Origin: Phytophthora sp. 'mugwort'
Lineage: Eukaryota > Oomycota > Peronosporomycetes > Peronosporales > Peronosporaceae
NCBI GenBank assembly: GCA_033558025.1
Contig: JAUCEF010000007.1
Span: 6,510,001 to 6,574,000 of the forward strand
Direction of reading: 5' to 3'
Length of the DNA: 64,000 nt
The position numbers and the translations under genes were made by a program. Position 1 is the first letter of the stretch; each line of letters opens with the position of its first letter. The notes beneath the pieces are model-generated. The model had not been told where the DNA came from, ran no database searches, and saw only the letters and a list, made by a program, of their open reading frames with translations. Shown here one piece after another: positions 21,138-31,449 of this stretch.

Positions 21138-21142
21138 GTGAC

Positions 21143-22177
21143 CCCCAAGGCACCTGATCCGCCTGAGGAGGACTCGGAAAAGTCTCCCATGTCCTGGGGC
21201 GATAACGAAATCCCGCTCGGCAAGGAGTCTGACGGTGACCCGAGTCAGTCGTACTCGCTTGGGTCCCGTACCCCGCTGTCTAGCCACAACGGCGACGATG
21301 GCGACGCGCTGGAGATGCCCGAGCATCAGGGAGCCCGTGCTTACCCAAGGAGGACGAAGAGAACCGTTCTCCGGTCAAGAACTTGACGCTCGGTGAGGCA
21401 ACTGAACGCATCAAGGCTGGTAAGGCTGCAGCAGCCTCGGGAGTCAGCAGTAAGCGGCGAGCTGCTTCCAGTTCTCCGATCCGTGAAGGGTATGGAACCC
21501 TCACGCGCACGAGCAAGGGCCACTTCAGTTTTTCTTCCGACGAGGAAGAAGGGGGCCAAATCGGCCGAGACATCTCCAACGATCTCGACGGGCAGCAGTC
21601 GGATTACCAGGCTGCTCGTCATAGGGAGTGCGGGCCCCGGCGACCCGGTCGCCTGTGAAGTACTCTTCACCTGTTCGTGTGACCACCTTACACTCCTGGG
21701 CACTTCCCTCTTGAGGAGTCCCACGGATCTGCCGCCTGCATGGGTCAGCTCCAGCCGCCTCGCGTGCTTCTCGGCCGGCGCTCTTCTAGGGGCGCTTGTG
21801 AGCGCCACCTGGTGGCCAAGCAGCCCCTGTTCCAAAACATGAGCATCGCTCGGTGCGTGCTCCTGGCACCGCATACCATCCCGCTCAAGGAGTTCACGAG
21901 GCGGCGAAAGAAGCCAGAGATCCGATTGGGACTGCGACCTGTGTGGGGCTATCCAGCCGTGATTCCCTCACACTGTGACTCTTTTCAAGAGGCCGAGGCC
22001 ATCGTTTTGAAGTGGGCAGCTACGCGCTGCTCACAAGGACAACTCGAGGTTCTCCGGCAGGATCTCATCCTGGAGGCCATCCTTGACCTCCGAGATCTGC
22101 GCATTGAATTTGCCCATGTGGTAGGCAAACGGCAGTTCTCTCGAGAATTGCAAAGCATTCTGCTTCTGGGCGCATGA
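21143..22177 (+). pseudogene. Antisense accessory ORF of family A, main part
   Basis: After the family B insertion the frame resumes (PDPPEEDSEKSPMSWGDNEI) and matches the truncated copy at 1-725. It shifts frame near 21340-21380 (LGEATERIKAGKAAAASG, then EEEGGQIGRDISND to 21658) and again to a segment at about 21740-22177 (IPLKEFTRRRKKPEIRLGL, ending LQSILLLGA). Its stop at 22175-22177 lies 60 bp from the pol stop on the other strand (22237-22239), so the two transcription units converge without overlapping. The three frames would join with two one-base changes. No domain is recognised. Confidence 0.55.
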
Positions 22178-22236
22178 TGAGCGCGAGTACGGTCTTGGTG
22201 CTACGACGACAACCCGCACGGGCAAGAAAGCCTGCA

Positions 22237-23940
22237 CTACTTACGAAAGCGTCGCCAATTCTGTTCCCAGATCGCGACAGCCTTCGGGCAATCAGCCTGG
22301 AGCTGTTCAATCGGCTCCCAGGAGTACTCAACCTCCGAGTATCCCCTCCATTTCACGCGGAGCTGGCGCTCCCGTGGACACACCGCTCCTGGAGCACGCG
22401 CTCCACGTGGTAGTGGGCCTCCTAATTATGGTTAAGGAGATGTGGTGGCGCCCTCGTATGAGTACGGGTATGAGGCACCACCCCTCCGGTCCAGCTCAGG
22501 ACCTGGTGTGCCGCCTTCGGCTCCACCTCGGGTCGTTGAAGACACCGCTCTTCGTCGTCAAGTCCATGCGCTTGCGATTGCGCTTGGACTTGGTAAGGGC
22601 GGAGCTGCTGCCGCCCAGGTCAGGATCACTGGGGTCCTTGGGCCAATTCGTGACGGCCTGAATCGTCTGGCCGATGACTTGTCGGCCCTTGAAGGGCGGG
22701 TCGACCGTCGTACGAATGATCTGGACGAGATTTTCTAGCGCCTGGAGGCGTCTTGGGCGTCCATAGACCGAGTCCAACGGGAGCTGTCTCTCATTCGGGA
22801 CCTCCTGCGGCATGTGCCACAGACGGAGCTCCTCCTGCGTACTCCTAGGTATCACTATGGCTCATACTCGGCATATGTAGCCGGGGTTCCTTCGTATTGA
22901 TCCCTTTCCGCGGTCCTACAAGGGACCTGGGCTTCTGGCTCTGGTCGCACTCAGAGATTGTAGCTGGGGCCTGTGAGCCTACGGATCATGGTACCGCTTC
23001 AGACAGCCCGCTGAAGGCGGGGTGGTGCCTCGCAAAGTGAGCGGCACCCGTGGATGACGTAAGCAATTCAGATAAAACGGGGCATACCCGGTCGATGCCT
23101 GAACCGCATTGTTGAGTGCAAACTCAACTACTGGTAGGCGTTCTGACCAAGTGCGAGGAGCCTCCGCACAGAAACTGCGTAGAGTGTCCTCAAACACTCG
23201 GTTGACACGCTCCCTCTGCCCATCCGTCTGAGGATGATCGGCAGTGGACATGTGCAGCCTTGTTCCAAGTAGTTGGAACAGCGTTCGCCAGAACGCAACG
23301 GTAAACCGCGGGTCACGATCCGAGCCAATGTCTCCGGCAGACCATGATGGCGGAAAACGTCATCCAGGAAAAGCTTCGCAGCCTGTTCCCCGGTCACTGT
23401 GTCTATAACCGGAGCAAGATGCACCATCTTGCTCAGACGGCACACGAACACCAAGATGCCGGTGTTCCCGTGGCCGTCGGCTGGAAGTCCGAAGACGAAA
23501 TCCTGACTCACCGACTTCCAGCAGTCCGCTGGAACGGGCAGGCTCCGCAAGGGAGCCGAGGCGTGCCCGGCGGGTGTCACCCGCTGACATGTTTCTCATG
23601 TCTTCACGTACTGTGCGACCCACTTGTGCATGTGGGCCCACCAAAAATACTGGGAGACCGATTGGAAGGTCTTCTCGCGGCCCAAGTGACCGCTGGACGG
23701 CGCATCGTGCGCCTGCTGAAAGATGTCAAACTTGAGATCCTCGTGGTAGTTCATGGGGCTTCACTCGGTTGTAGAGCTGGCCATCGACCCACTCCTGTCG
23801 ATGGAGCCGGGCTCTCTGACGCGGCTGAGCCACTCGGCCTTGGCCTCCTTTCCAGCGGCCAGGAACCGTATCAGAGGTGCCAAGGCTTCGTCGCCCCTAT
23901 ACACTATGCGTATCTGATCTGTATAGATCGGTTGTGGCAC
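22237..23940 (-). pseudogene. Family A integrase with chromodomain (3' part of pol)
   Basis: Integrase core motifs on the minus strand are SQDFVFGLPADGHGNTGILV (first Asp), GDRD-like sequence degraded near 23300, and ADHPQTDGQRERVNRVFEDT (catalytic Glu region, about 23240). The usual GPY/F C-terminal module is not seen after 22979, where the frame stops; 22440-22978 has no clear pol sequence. The chromodomain appears at 22370-22237 (LRVKWRGYSEVEYSWEPIEQ ... DCPKAVAIWEQNW) and ends in TAG. Missing module plus frame breaks make it inactive. Confidence 0.75.
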
Positions 23941-25247
23941 GACTGATGTGTGCCAGCTCATAGCCCGACCTGCGTGACAACGCGGCGGCAAGCATGTTGA
24001 GCTTGCCAGCCTTGTACTTGACGCGAAAGTTGTATTCCGCGAAGAAGTAGAGCCATCTCGCCATCCGTTGGGACAGATGGGGCGAATTTGTCGCCGTCCG
24101 CAAAGATGCGTGATCTGTGTAGATCACAAAGCGCTGTGAGCCTATACGGTGCACCCGGAATTCGACAAGGGCGTACTTCATGGCAAGCAGCTCCTTGTCA
24201 TGAACGGGTTAGTTCCGTTCGGCAGCCTTGAGCTCCTGGACTGAAACGAGATCACTCGTTCACGTCCTGCTGCATCGTGCTGCAGCAATGCACACCCGAT
24301 TGCATAGTCCGATTGCATCGCAGACGACGCTGACTGGCTTCGTCTCGTCCGGCAGTACCAGGACAGGCGCCTTCTGAAGGCTTGCCTTGACACTTCCAAA
24401 GACTTCCTGATGCCCACGCCCCCCGGTGCCAGTCGGTATCCTTCTTCAGAAGATCCGACAAGGGTCTAGTCAGACTTGCGTACCCTTCGCTGTACTTATG
24501 GAGGTAGTTGTCTAAGCCCAGCCACTTCCTCAGGTCCTTCTGGGGCCTTGGCGTTGGCCAAGCCGAAATGGCTTTGACCTTCTCCGGGTCGGCTCCAACG
24601 CCGACGTTGCTGATGAAGCAACCGAAACCTTTGATCTCTTGCGCCGCGAAGACGCACTTGCTGATGCTGGCATAGAGCCTGTTCGCTCTCATGACCTCTA
24701 ACACTCAACGGAGGTGCTCCAAATGCACCTTCATGGCCGTCTTGCCTCCCTCGGCACGGCTATGGACGAAGATGCCGTCGAAGTACGACTGTGCGTACGC
24801 ACGCAGTGGCCTAAACAACTGCGTGACCAGGCGGTTGAACGTCGCCGGGGCATTAGACAGGCCCTGTGACATCACCAGCCATTCCCAGAGCATACCACTC
24901 GGGGTGCTCAGTGCGGTGAGCGGGATGTCGCTCTCGGCGCATCAGGATCTGGTAGTATCCATCCACCAGATCCAGGGTCTGTATAACTCGCACCCGGCCA
25001 TGCTGTTTAACTACACATCCTTCCGCGGGATGGGTGTCGGGGCCGGCACCGTTGCGCTGTTCAGTTTATTGAAAGCGTGAACCAGACGCCACTTCCCGTT
25101 CGGCTTCTGAACGCAGAAGGTTGGCGTCACTTTCGATTCCCGCATCATGCCTGCCTTGGTCTTAGCGGCAAAGAAACCATCTATGACCTCGCACTGCTCG
25201 CGAGGCAGTGGCCATTGTCTGATGACACAGTAAATTGTGCCCGGCAC
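23897..25247 (-). pseudogene. Family A reverse transcriptase and RNase H
   Basis: RT motifs in order on the minus strand are [59 protein letters not shown] and the catalytic box, here YFDG ([10 protein letters not shown], about 24770) where YxDD is required. The thumb (GCFISNVGVGADPEKVKAIS) and RNase H (VIYTDHASLRTATNSPHLSQ) follow with frame changes. The loss of the second catalytic Asp alone would abolish polymerase activity. Confidence 0.85.
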
Positions 25248-25280
25248 GAGATTAATCTCGTGCCTGATCCCACAATCCCG

Positions 25281-26700
25281 TCAAGTTGAGATGGTGGATA
25301 CTTGGACACCACGTCCTCGAGCTTTCCTTAATGGATACACTGAATACGTCGGGTTATTGAGAATCTCAGAACCCCAAATCGAGGCGTACTGAGAGGAGAA
25401 TGCCTCCAGGACACCCTCGTCCATAACCATGGAGGAATTCAATTCCTCAGAAGCGGACTCTTGCTTCAAGAGTACCACCTCCGCGATCTCTCTATCTTTC
25501 AGGTCGACCAGGAAATCTGTCGGTGTCAACTCTTCGAGGTCCAGGAGCTCTGACATCTCGGGCAGTGGCTCTAGCGTGGAAGCCGCCTGCCTTGACCCGA
25601 TTGCCGGTCTCGCCGTCGCGGATGTGATAACACCCTCCGACTGGTCGCATCGGAAGAACCTGGGCCTGGGTTCCGAGTCGCTTGAAGCGACTCCAGTCTG
25701 AAGTGACTTCAGACTCGATTTGCGGTGTCGACTATGTCGTCGACGGCGACCGTGCCGTGATACTTCGTTACCCACGTCTGTGTACGCCTCATTTCCGACG
25801 TCCAAAGCCTCTAGGGCTTCGTGTGGAATATGATTACCACACAAGAAGAGCGTCCCGCCGCTTCTTCTTCAGCTAAGGTCTGGGCCACCTGGTGTGGAAC
25901 AAGTTACCCACACAGGAAGCGCCCTCGCATGTCTTCCTCGCCAGTTTCAGTCTGGGGTGACTCGGTGTGGACCGCGGTTACCCACCTGGTCGGTTCCACC
26001 TGGCACCGCCACTCTTGATGTCTCAGCCACCGGTCTAGATTCCAGAGAGGGTCGAGGGCTATCGTGTACGGACTACCGTACTCGACCAGGTGCAGCTTCT
26101 GCTGCCACCGCTTCTATGGAGTCGCTCAATACGTCGGCGGCTCCCAAAACTGCACTGGATGTTCTTGCATCCGGCTCCCCTTTCGGACGCCAAGTTCCTG
26201 GCAGAGCTGGGAACACGACTCACCAATGCGCTGCCAATAATTGAGGGCCGTCTGGCCCGATGGCTTTGTTTCGCCAATCGATCCATGGCTCATGTTCTCG
26301 ATCCAGGGCATGCCCAAGAGCAAGTCATACTTGTCCATCTCTAGGACAGTAACTGTTCAATGCTGTCGAAGTCCTCGTACTTCACCGCTAGATCCACATG
26401 GATTTTGGGAACAGTAATCACCGTTCCGCCGGCAGTTGTACTGACGCTGCCCCGTTGCCTTTGCTTTCTCGTAAAGCATCGGCCAACTTGTTGCTGTTCT
26501 TTGCAACAGTCTGGCGGCGTGCGAAGTTCTTCGACGCCCCGGAGTATATCAAGACTCGGAAGGGTTGGGTATATCCCCGTACACTTACGTGTAGTACTAG
26601 CAGCCCAACGCTGCCCTTCTTCGATTCGAGAGTGCAAAGACTCTCAGGGGCTAAGTCTTCATGGTGTGTGCCGCCCGCGCACCGCTTGTGAAGACTTAGA
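25281..26700 (-). pseudogene. Family A protease and linker to RT
   Basis: On the minus strand the segment at about 26640-26126 covers a protease-like region (VPKIHVDLAVKYEDFDSIEQ; YDLLLGMPWIENMSHGSIGE), corresponding to the flap and second half of the retropepsin fold. The D-S-G active site cannot be read clearly. A long charged linker (25844-25281; EMSELLDLEELTPTDFLVDL, SEELNSSMVMDEGVLEAFSS) leads to the RT. Frame changes are frequent. Confidence 0.65.
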
Positions 26701-26767
26701 TCTTCCCCAGTCCGGCTCCCCGCCCCTACTGGTGTCCTGTGTCCCCCTGCCCATGGGGTCGCGGTCT

Positions 26768-27699
26768 TTACCAGCGACCCTTGAGCGCGGTGGGATTGGT
26801 AAGGAAGCGTTTTCGTTGTCCCCCTGCAGGACAGGCACGCGCCATGTGCCCTAGCTTACCACAGCTATAGCAGCGAATATCATGCTGCTCGGCGAACCCA
26901 AGTTCCATGGGAACTGGCCCGCTTGGGGCCCCGCGACTTGTGTCGCTGCCCCTGGCCACATCGCCGCCGGCGTGCGTGACTGGCAGTGGCTGTACTCCTC
27001 TTGGATGGCGACTTGGATCGCCTCTTCCAGAGTATTGGCCTGCACTCGAAATAGCTGAGTGCGGGCTGGGCCTACTCTTAGGCCGTCCCCTGAGCACCGT
27101 CACTTTGATGTGTCCATGGAATGGGTTTCCCACGAAAGATGCGGTGAGCTCTCGCATCTTCCTGGATGTACTCGTGCAGCTCACGTCTTCCCTGTTTACA
27201 TGACAGGAAGCGTGACCGCTGGCGGTAGTCATAGTTCGCCGGGAGGAACGCGGCTTTAAGCTGTTCACACAGCTGAGCCCAGGATGCGAAGCACCAGGCG
27301 TTGTCGCTTCCCGCGTATACGCCCAACTCTTAGCACGCCCGCTAAGGTTGGAGAGGTCGAAAGCCACTCGGAAGTGCTCCAAGGAGATGAGAGCCGCACC
27401 CATTGCAAGCTCTACTTCTCGTACCCAGCAGTGAAGGTTTTCTCCTTCCCTCATAAGGGTTTACCCTTCAGCCTTAACGACTTGGGGTAGACCAGTTTCG
27501 GCTCTGCGGCCGCACCTTGCAGGTTACTCCGAACATGTTCGATTAGCCCCCGCTCATACATGTCGAACGCGTGACTGCGTTCGACCTGCTCAGCTTTCGT
27601 TGACGATGCCAAGCTGCGCAAGGCATCCATACCAAAGATGCCAGTCATCTTACGAACGGACTCGAACTGTGAATCGTTCAGATGACGAAACTTATCCAT
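26768..27699 (-). pseudogene. Family A gag with zinc knuckle
   Basis: Gag starts MDKFRHLNDSQFESVRKMTG at 27699 and, after a break near 27451, continues with the capsid-like GENLHCWVREVELAMGAALI and FDLSNLSGRAKSWAY. It ends in a CCHC knuckle CYSCGKLGHMARAC near 26870. This is the fullest gag of the A/B group in the window, but several frame changes, for example in the middle of the capsid, disrupt it. Confidence 0.8.
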
Positions 27700-27747
27700 G
27701 TTGCTAGGACCCAGTGGTTTCAGGTAGTAACCCGCGTAGGCGTGGAT

Positions 27748-27765
27748 TGACTACAAATGCTACCA
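27748..27765 (-). promoter_or_regulatory. Primer-binding site of family A
   Basis: Two bases after the 5' LTR the minus strand reads TGGTAGCATTTGTAGTCA, differing from family B at two positions. Conservation between otherwise diverged elements supports a functional tRNA primer site. Confidence 0.55.
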
Positions 27766-27767
27766 AG

Positions 27768-28129
27768 TGTGACCGAATACACAACACCTTGCGCACAGGA
27801 AGTGTGACTTCCGGAAAGTATACAAATTCTCAGTGAACGGGAGTTCACTTGTCCCTGGCCTGTACGACTGTTACCAAAATTACGTAGAATTAAGACTGAG
27901 CATATTTATAGGTGACCCTTTTTAATGCGTCTACATACTAACTATTAGTCACCTATAAAGTACCCTAGATGTTATCCTATTGAGTGGCTCTGAGGTCTTT
28001 GTACCATAACTGTGGTACCTTTCCATAGTCATTACCGTCGACGTCATAGTGATGTTTAGCTACATTACTTAGTGTACTTGGGTATACCTGCTCTGAAGAG
28101 TGACTTGGCACTCTCATGTAACCGTTACA
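27768..28129 (-). repeat. 5' LTR of family A
   Basis: 362 bp, starting TGTAACGGTTACATGAGAGT and ending TTCGGTCACA in element sense. It differs from its partner by scattered substitutions and an additional short block near 28012. TCAAC follows on the plus strand, the right target duplication. Confidence 0.92.
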
Positions 28130-28132
28130 TCA

Positions 28133-28208
28133 ACGCTGTATATTTTGGCGCCGATGCTCGGGTTCAACGTCTACGCTGTAGGTTTTGGCGGCGATGCTCA
28201 GATCTAAC
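28133..28208 (+). repeat. Two imperfect 36-bp direct repeats beside the family A element
   Basis: ACGCTGTATATTTTGGCG at 28133 and ACGCTGTAGGTTTTGGCG at 28173 begin two copies with a 40-bp period. They lie at the outer edge of the right target duplication and belong to the pre-insertion locus. Confidence 0.6.
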
Positions 28209-28564
28209 ATCTTCCAGTTTGCCAAGAACTAAGATACTTGTTGCTGTACCTGATTGGTACTTTATGCGACGAGGCAATTTTTCCCGACTGGTACTGACTA
28301 ACCCGACTGGGTACCCGACTGGCGAAGAGCCAGTGTGAAAAGTAAACATGAAGAGCCCGTATGGCTGGATACTGATTTTGCTTCATCGCTGGGAGTTTTT
28401 TCGAAAGCCAAACAAATTCGTTGTGCCAGTGTGGCTTAACGGGATTTCTTCCAAGTCTTTACAGGCAGAGTTGAGATACCGGTACTGAGATACATCATTT
28501 TTTTCTTGTCCAGTTTGCCCAACGGGGAAGCCCCTGTGAACATTCGAATGCTAATAGTACTTAC

Positions 28565-29127
28565 ATGCCGCAGTTGTAATTATCTAGCTGTGTCCCCAAC
28601 TCCGCCTCGTAGGTTTGAATTCGTATACGCTTGCCGGTTCCTCGGGACAGAACTGGAATCAATGCTTGGACTGCTACATGTATTCGAACACCAAGTAGAT
28701 AACTGGATTGCATTGAATGGTATAGAAACAATGCGTCGAGTTGCAAATTGACCACCACTGCACACCAGTGGTTATTTCCGAAGCATATTGGGACCAGGAT
28801 TAGTTCATCTGAGACGCCTGCTACGATCTTCTCGACTTCTTCAATGTCCATATAAAACATTCCGTCGACCACTGATCCAAATACAGATGGACTGATTCGA
28901 ATAACCCGTGTATTCGCGGAGAAAAGCTTGGTCATAATCATGTTAATTGCTGCATCCCTGAGAGTTCCTCTAGCAGCCACGTCAAGAATAGAAACCTAAA
29001 GATACATCATCATAGTGATTAATATGAGTTCAAAAAAGTGAAAACTCGTGGTGTTTTACCTCTTCTGACAGTAACGGTATGTCCTTGTTTTTTTCTCCAG
29101 GTGAGTACCCGCCAGCGATTCCATCGG
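28565..29127 (-). pseudogene. C48/Ulp1-type cysteine protease fragment, spliced
   Basis: Minus-strand exons at about 29127-29060 and 28995-28565 flank a 64-bp GT-AG intron. The longer exon encodes RGTLRDAAINMIMTKLF, the substrate-side helix typical of Ulp1 proteases, then ICFGNNHWCAVVV (catalytic His in HW), LYHSMQSS (the expected Asp of the DS motif is His), and QLDNYNCGM (oxyanion Gln region and catalytic Cys). The exon ends at GTAAGT, a good donor, but no continuing exon is recognised in 28130-28564. Ulp1 proteases cleave SUMO-like modifiers; many copies in oomycete genomes travel with transposons. The changed Asp and the truncated end suggest a relic. Confidence 0.6.
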
Positions 29128-29694
29128 TTAATGATTAATATTGACTTGCACGATCGGGAATAAATATGGCCATTCGTGACAATCTAGTCCATAATCTATC
29201 AGCAGTGCGCGTAGTATCTGGAGCAGATCTCTGTTGACTCGTTCCACGGTTCCATTGAGCCAAGAAGAGTAGATAGGAGAAAATGACGATCCATCTTGAG
29301 CAATGCGCACAAGTGATCAACTGTTTGGTTACGGAAATGAACTTTTTGGTCAGAGAGCAGTCTCGAGGGACACCAATATCGCTTGTACCAGTCAACCAGG
29401 CTTCTGCGGCGACATAGGCCGTTGGTGTGGAACAGCGAAAAAGCTCACAAAAATGGGTAAGCGAGTCCTTGTGTACCAGCACGTAGGCCGTACCACCAAA
29501 TCATTGCCCAGGTAAGTGAAATCCCAATGCAGGGCTTCATTTCGCATCGTTGCCGTAAACGTCGGGCCATATGGGAGCTGAATCTGTCGAGGGTCCTTGA
29601 CGTGCTTGCATATCAAGCATCCACGTGTAAATTGGGATACTTTCTTGCTCAGCTGCACAATAAAGAAGCGCTCACTTAGCAAGGTGACCATCAT
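29128..29694 (-). pseudogene. Integrase of Gypsy fragment D
   Basis: The zinc domain is partly kept (SQFTRGCLICKHVKDP), followed by the core (NEALHWDFTYLGNDL, first Asp; VLVHKDSLTHFCELFRCSTP). After a frame change comes the region after the catalytic Glu (SSWLNGTVERVNRDLLQILR) and ALLIDYGLDCHEWPYLFPIV. The sequence stops at VQVNINH at about 29128 and joins the C48 protease relic, so the element is truncated there. Confidence 0.75.
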
Positions 29695-31348
29695 TGCCTC
29701 CCCACGGTGTCCTTGGGCTCCACATTATGCCACCACTATTAGTCGTGCTAGAAGGTCCTTCGCTCCTGTCGGCATCCACGGCTTGTGGTCTACCAAGAGC
29801 ACACCGTCCTCCGCAACGACAGGCAGCGATCTGGCCGCTCCAGCCGCAATCTTTTGGGCAGTCACAATGTCCGAGATATGTGGTAACACAAAGTCCGCGT
29901 CTGACAGTGGTCTGAGACGCGATAGGTCGGCAATGGCAGCGGGGGTCTGGCAGCGTGTCTGTACAGCAGATACGCGTAGAATCGAGCGCGGCTGCCATCT
30001 CGAGACGATACCCGCCCATAAGTTGTGCTCTCCCGAAATGTGTTCGATTGCGTATTTTAGGCCAAGTAGACGAAGCGGCCAGCGTTGCAGGCGATCACGC
30101 ACATGTTGCTTGGCTTCCAAGGAGGGCGAGAACAGGTAAATGAGATTCGCATGGTCGCAACACAAACGAAATCCTTTGCGTCGTAGCAGCAGGTATTCGA
30201 GCTCTGAACAGGCCGTGACGATTGGAAATGCCTCTTTTTCAATGATTGGCCAACGAGATGGGCATAATGGAGCATCTCGACCTTGCAAATGACCATGGCA
30301 TGGTCTTGCTCCTCGACTTGTCTCGCAGCGTCCCAGGCGTGCACCATAATCATCACGATACTAAAACTGCTCATACTTGCGTCACAGATGACACACAAGT
30401 CGTCTTCCTCCGTCGGAAAGGTCATTAAAGCCGAGTCCTTGATCGCAACAATGGCTGCCGCAAACGCTGCTTGATCTGCTTCGTTCCACGAGATGGAGAC
30501 ATAAACGCGTTACGATTGAGGCGGCCAATTCGTTTCTTTTCGGTATCGAATTTCGCCAGCAGCGGAGAGAACACGCGCGCATAGTCAACGATAGAGTCGC
30601 GAAGCCAGTTCGAGGCACAAACGAAATACTGAAGTTCATCAGCAGTCGATGGCAGCGGGAGATCTGTCAGCGCGCTGATTCGTGCAGGATCGTGACGGAC
30701 GCCCTTCATCAGAGATTACACGTCCACACCAAGTAACTTCTCGTTGGTATAGGCTGCTTTTCTTCGAGTTCAGCTTGAGATTAGCCCTGTGAAGCAGCGA
30801 GAAGAAACGGCGCAGCACTCTAATAGAACCTTGAGGGACTCTCGTTGGCGTATATGCACCTTCATCAGGTATAAAGGAGAGGGTCTCTTGGCTATCCTCG
30901 GCCAATGGCAGTTGCCAAAATCCATTTTCATGTCAAATTTCGCCAGCGCAACTGCTCCATTCACTTTGTTTATGATAGCAGCGGGATTCGGCATGGTTTC
31001 CAGCGATTGGTACTGTGGCGCGATTAACAGCGCGGCAGTCGATCGTGAGGCAAAATTCCGATTTCGAGCCTGGTTTGCGGACAGGAACGACGGGGCTGGT
31101 CCACCGAGCGGCACGGTTCTCCCTCACTAGACCATCCTTGGCCAGCAGCGCGACATGTTCGCGGATAAACTGCCTTGCAGAGGGGCACACTTGCGCTGCT
31201 TGCATCGTTGCAGAGTGACTCCTTCTTTCAACTGGATGCGCGTCGGGTCCACGTGCGCAGGGGGGTCATCGTTCATGCTATCCTGCCAGACCTCTGGGTA
31301 TTGGTTAAGATTGTCTAAGCTCTTCAAGGTGTTCGGGGTCCATGCCAT
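29695..31348 (-). pseudogene. Reverse transcriptase and RNase H of Gypsy fragment D
   Basis: Minus-strand motifs are ARQFIREHVALLAKDGLVRE, SPVVPVRKPGSKSEFCLTID, AVALAKFDMKMDF, SLLHRANLKLNSKKSSLYQR, DELQYFVCASNWLRDSIVDY, and RNase H segments (CVICDASMSSFSIVMI; LRRKGFRLCCDHANLIYLFS). The YxDD box region near 30850 is missing or unreadable. There are frame breaks throughout. It represents a different Gypsy clade from A and B. Confidence 0.75.
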
Positions 31349-31449
31349 TGGCGCAGGCCTCGGTCACAAGGTGTTCCAAATCGAGCTGGCCATCTTCCGT
31401 CGTTCGAGGCTCCTGGGAGTCATCAGCCATGTCAAAGGCATCGCTGGTG

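Larger units (their letters stand above)
12901..28129 (-). mobile_element. Complete family A Ty3/Gypsy chromodomain element (interrupted by family B)
   Basis: Two LTRs in the same orientation (12901-13255 and 27768-28129) bound the element. The flanks read CCAAC on the left (12896-12900) and TCAAC on the right (28130-28134), a near-perfect 5-bp target duplication. Gag-pol runs on the minus strand from about 27699 down to 22237, so the 5' LTR is the right-hand one. Removing the inserted family B element and its extra GTGAC leaves about 7.66 kb, a normal Gypsy size. All pol domains are recognisable but carry frameshifts, stops and a mutated RT catalytic motif, so the element is not autonomous. 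A separate ORF lies antisense between the end of pol and the 3' LTR. Confidence 0.9.

Noticed and set aside
22442..22900. Plus-strand frames over the integrase-chromodomain gap of family A as a separate gene
   Set aside because: A minus-strand frame of similar length is also open there and the similarity to 15472-15732 of family B is short; noted only as a possible extension of the antisense ORF.
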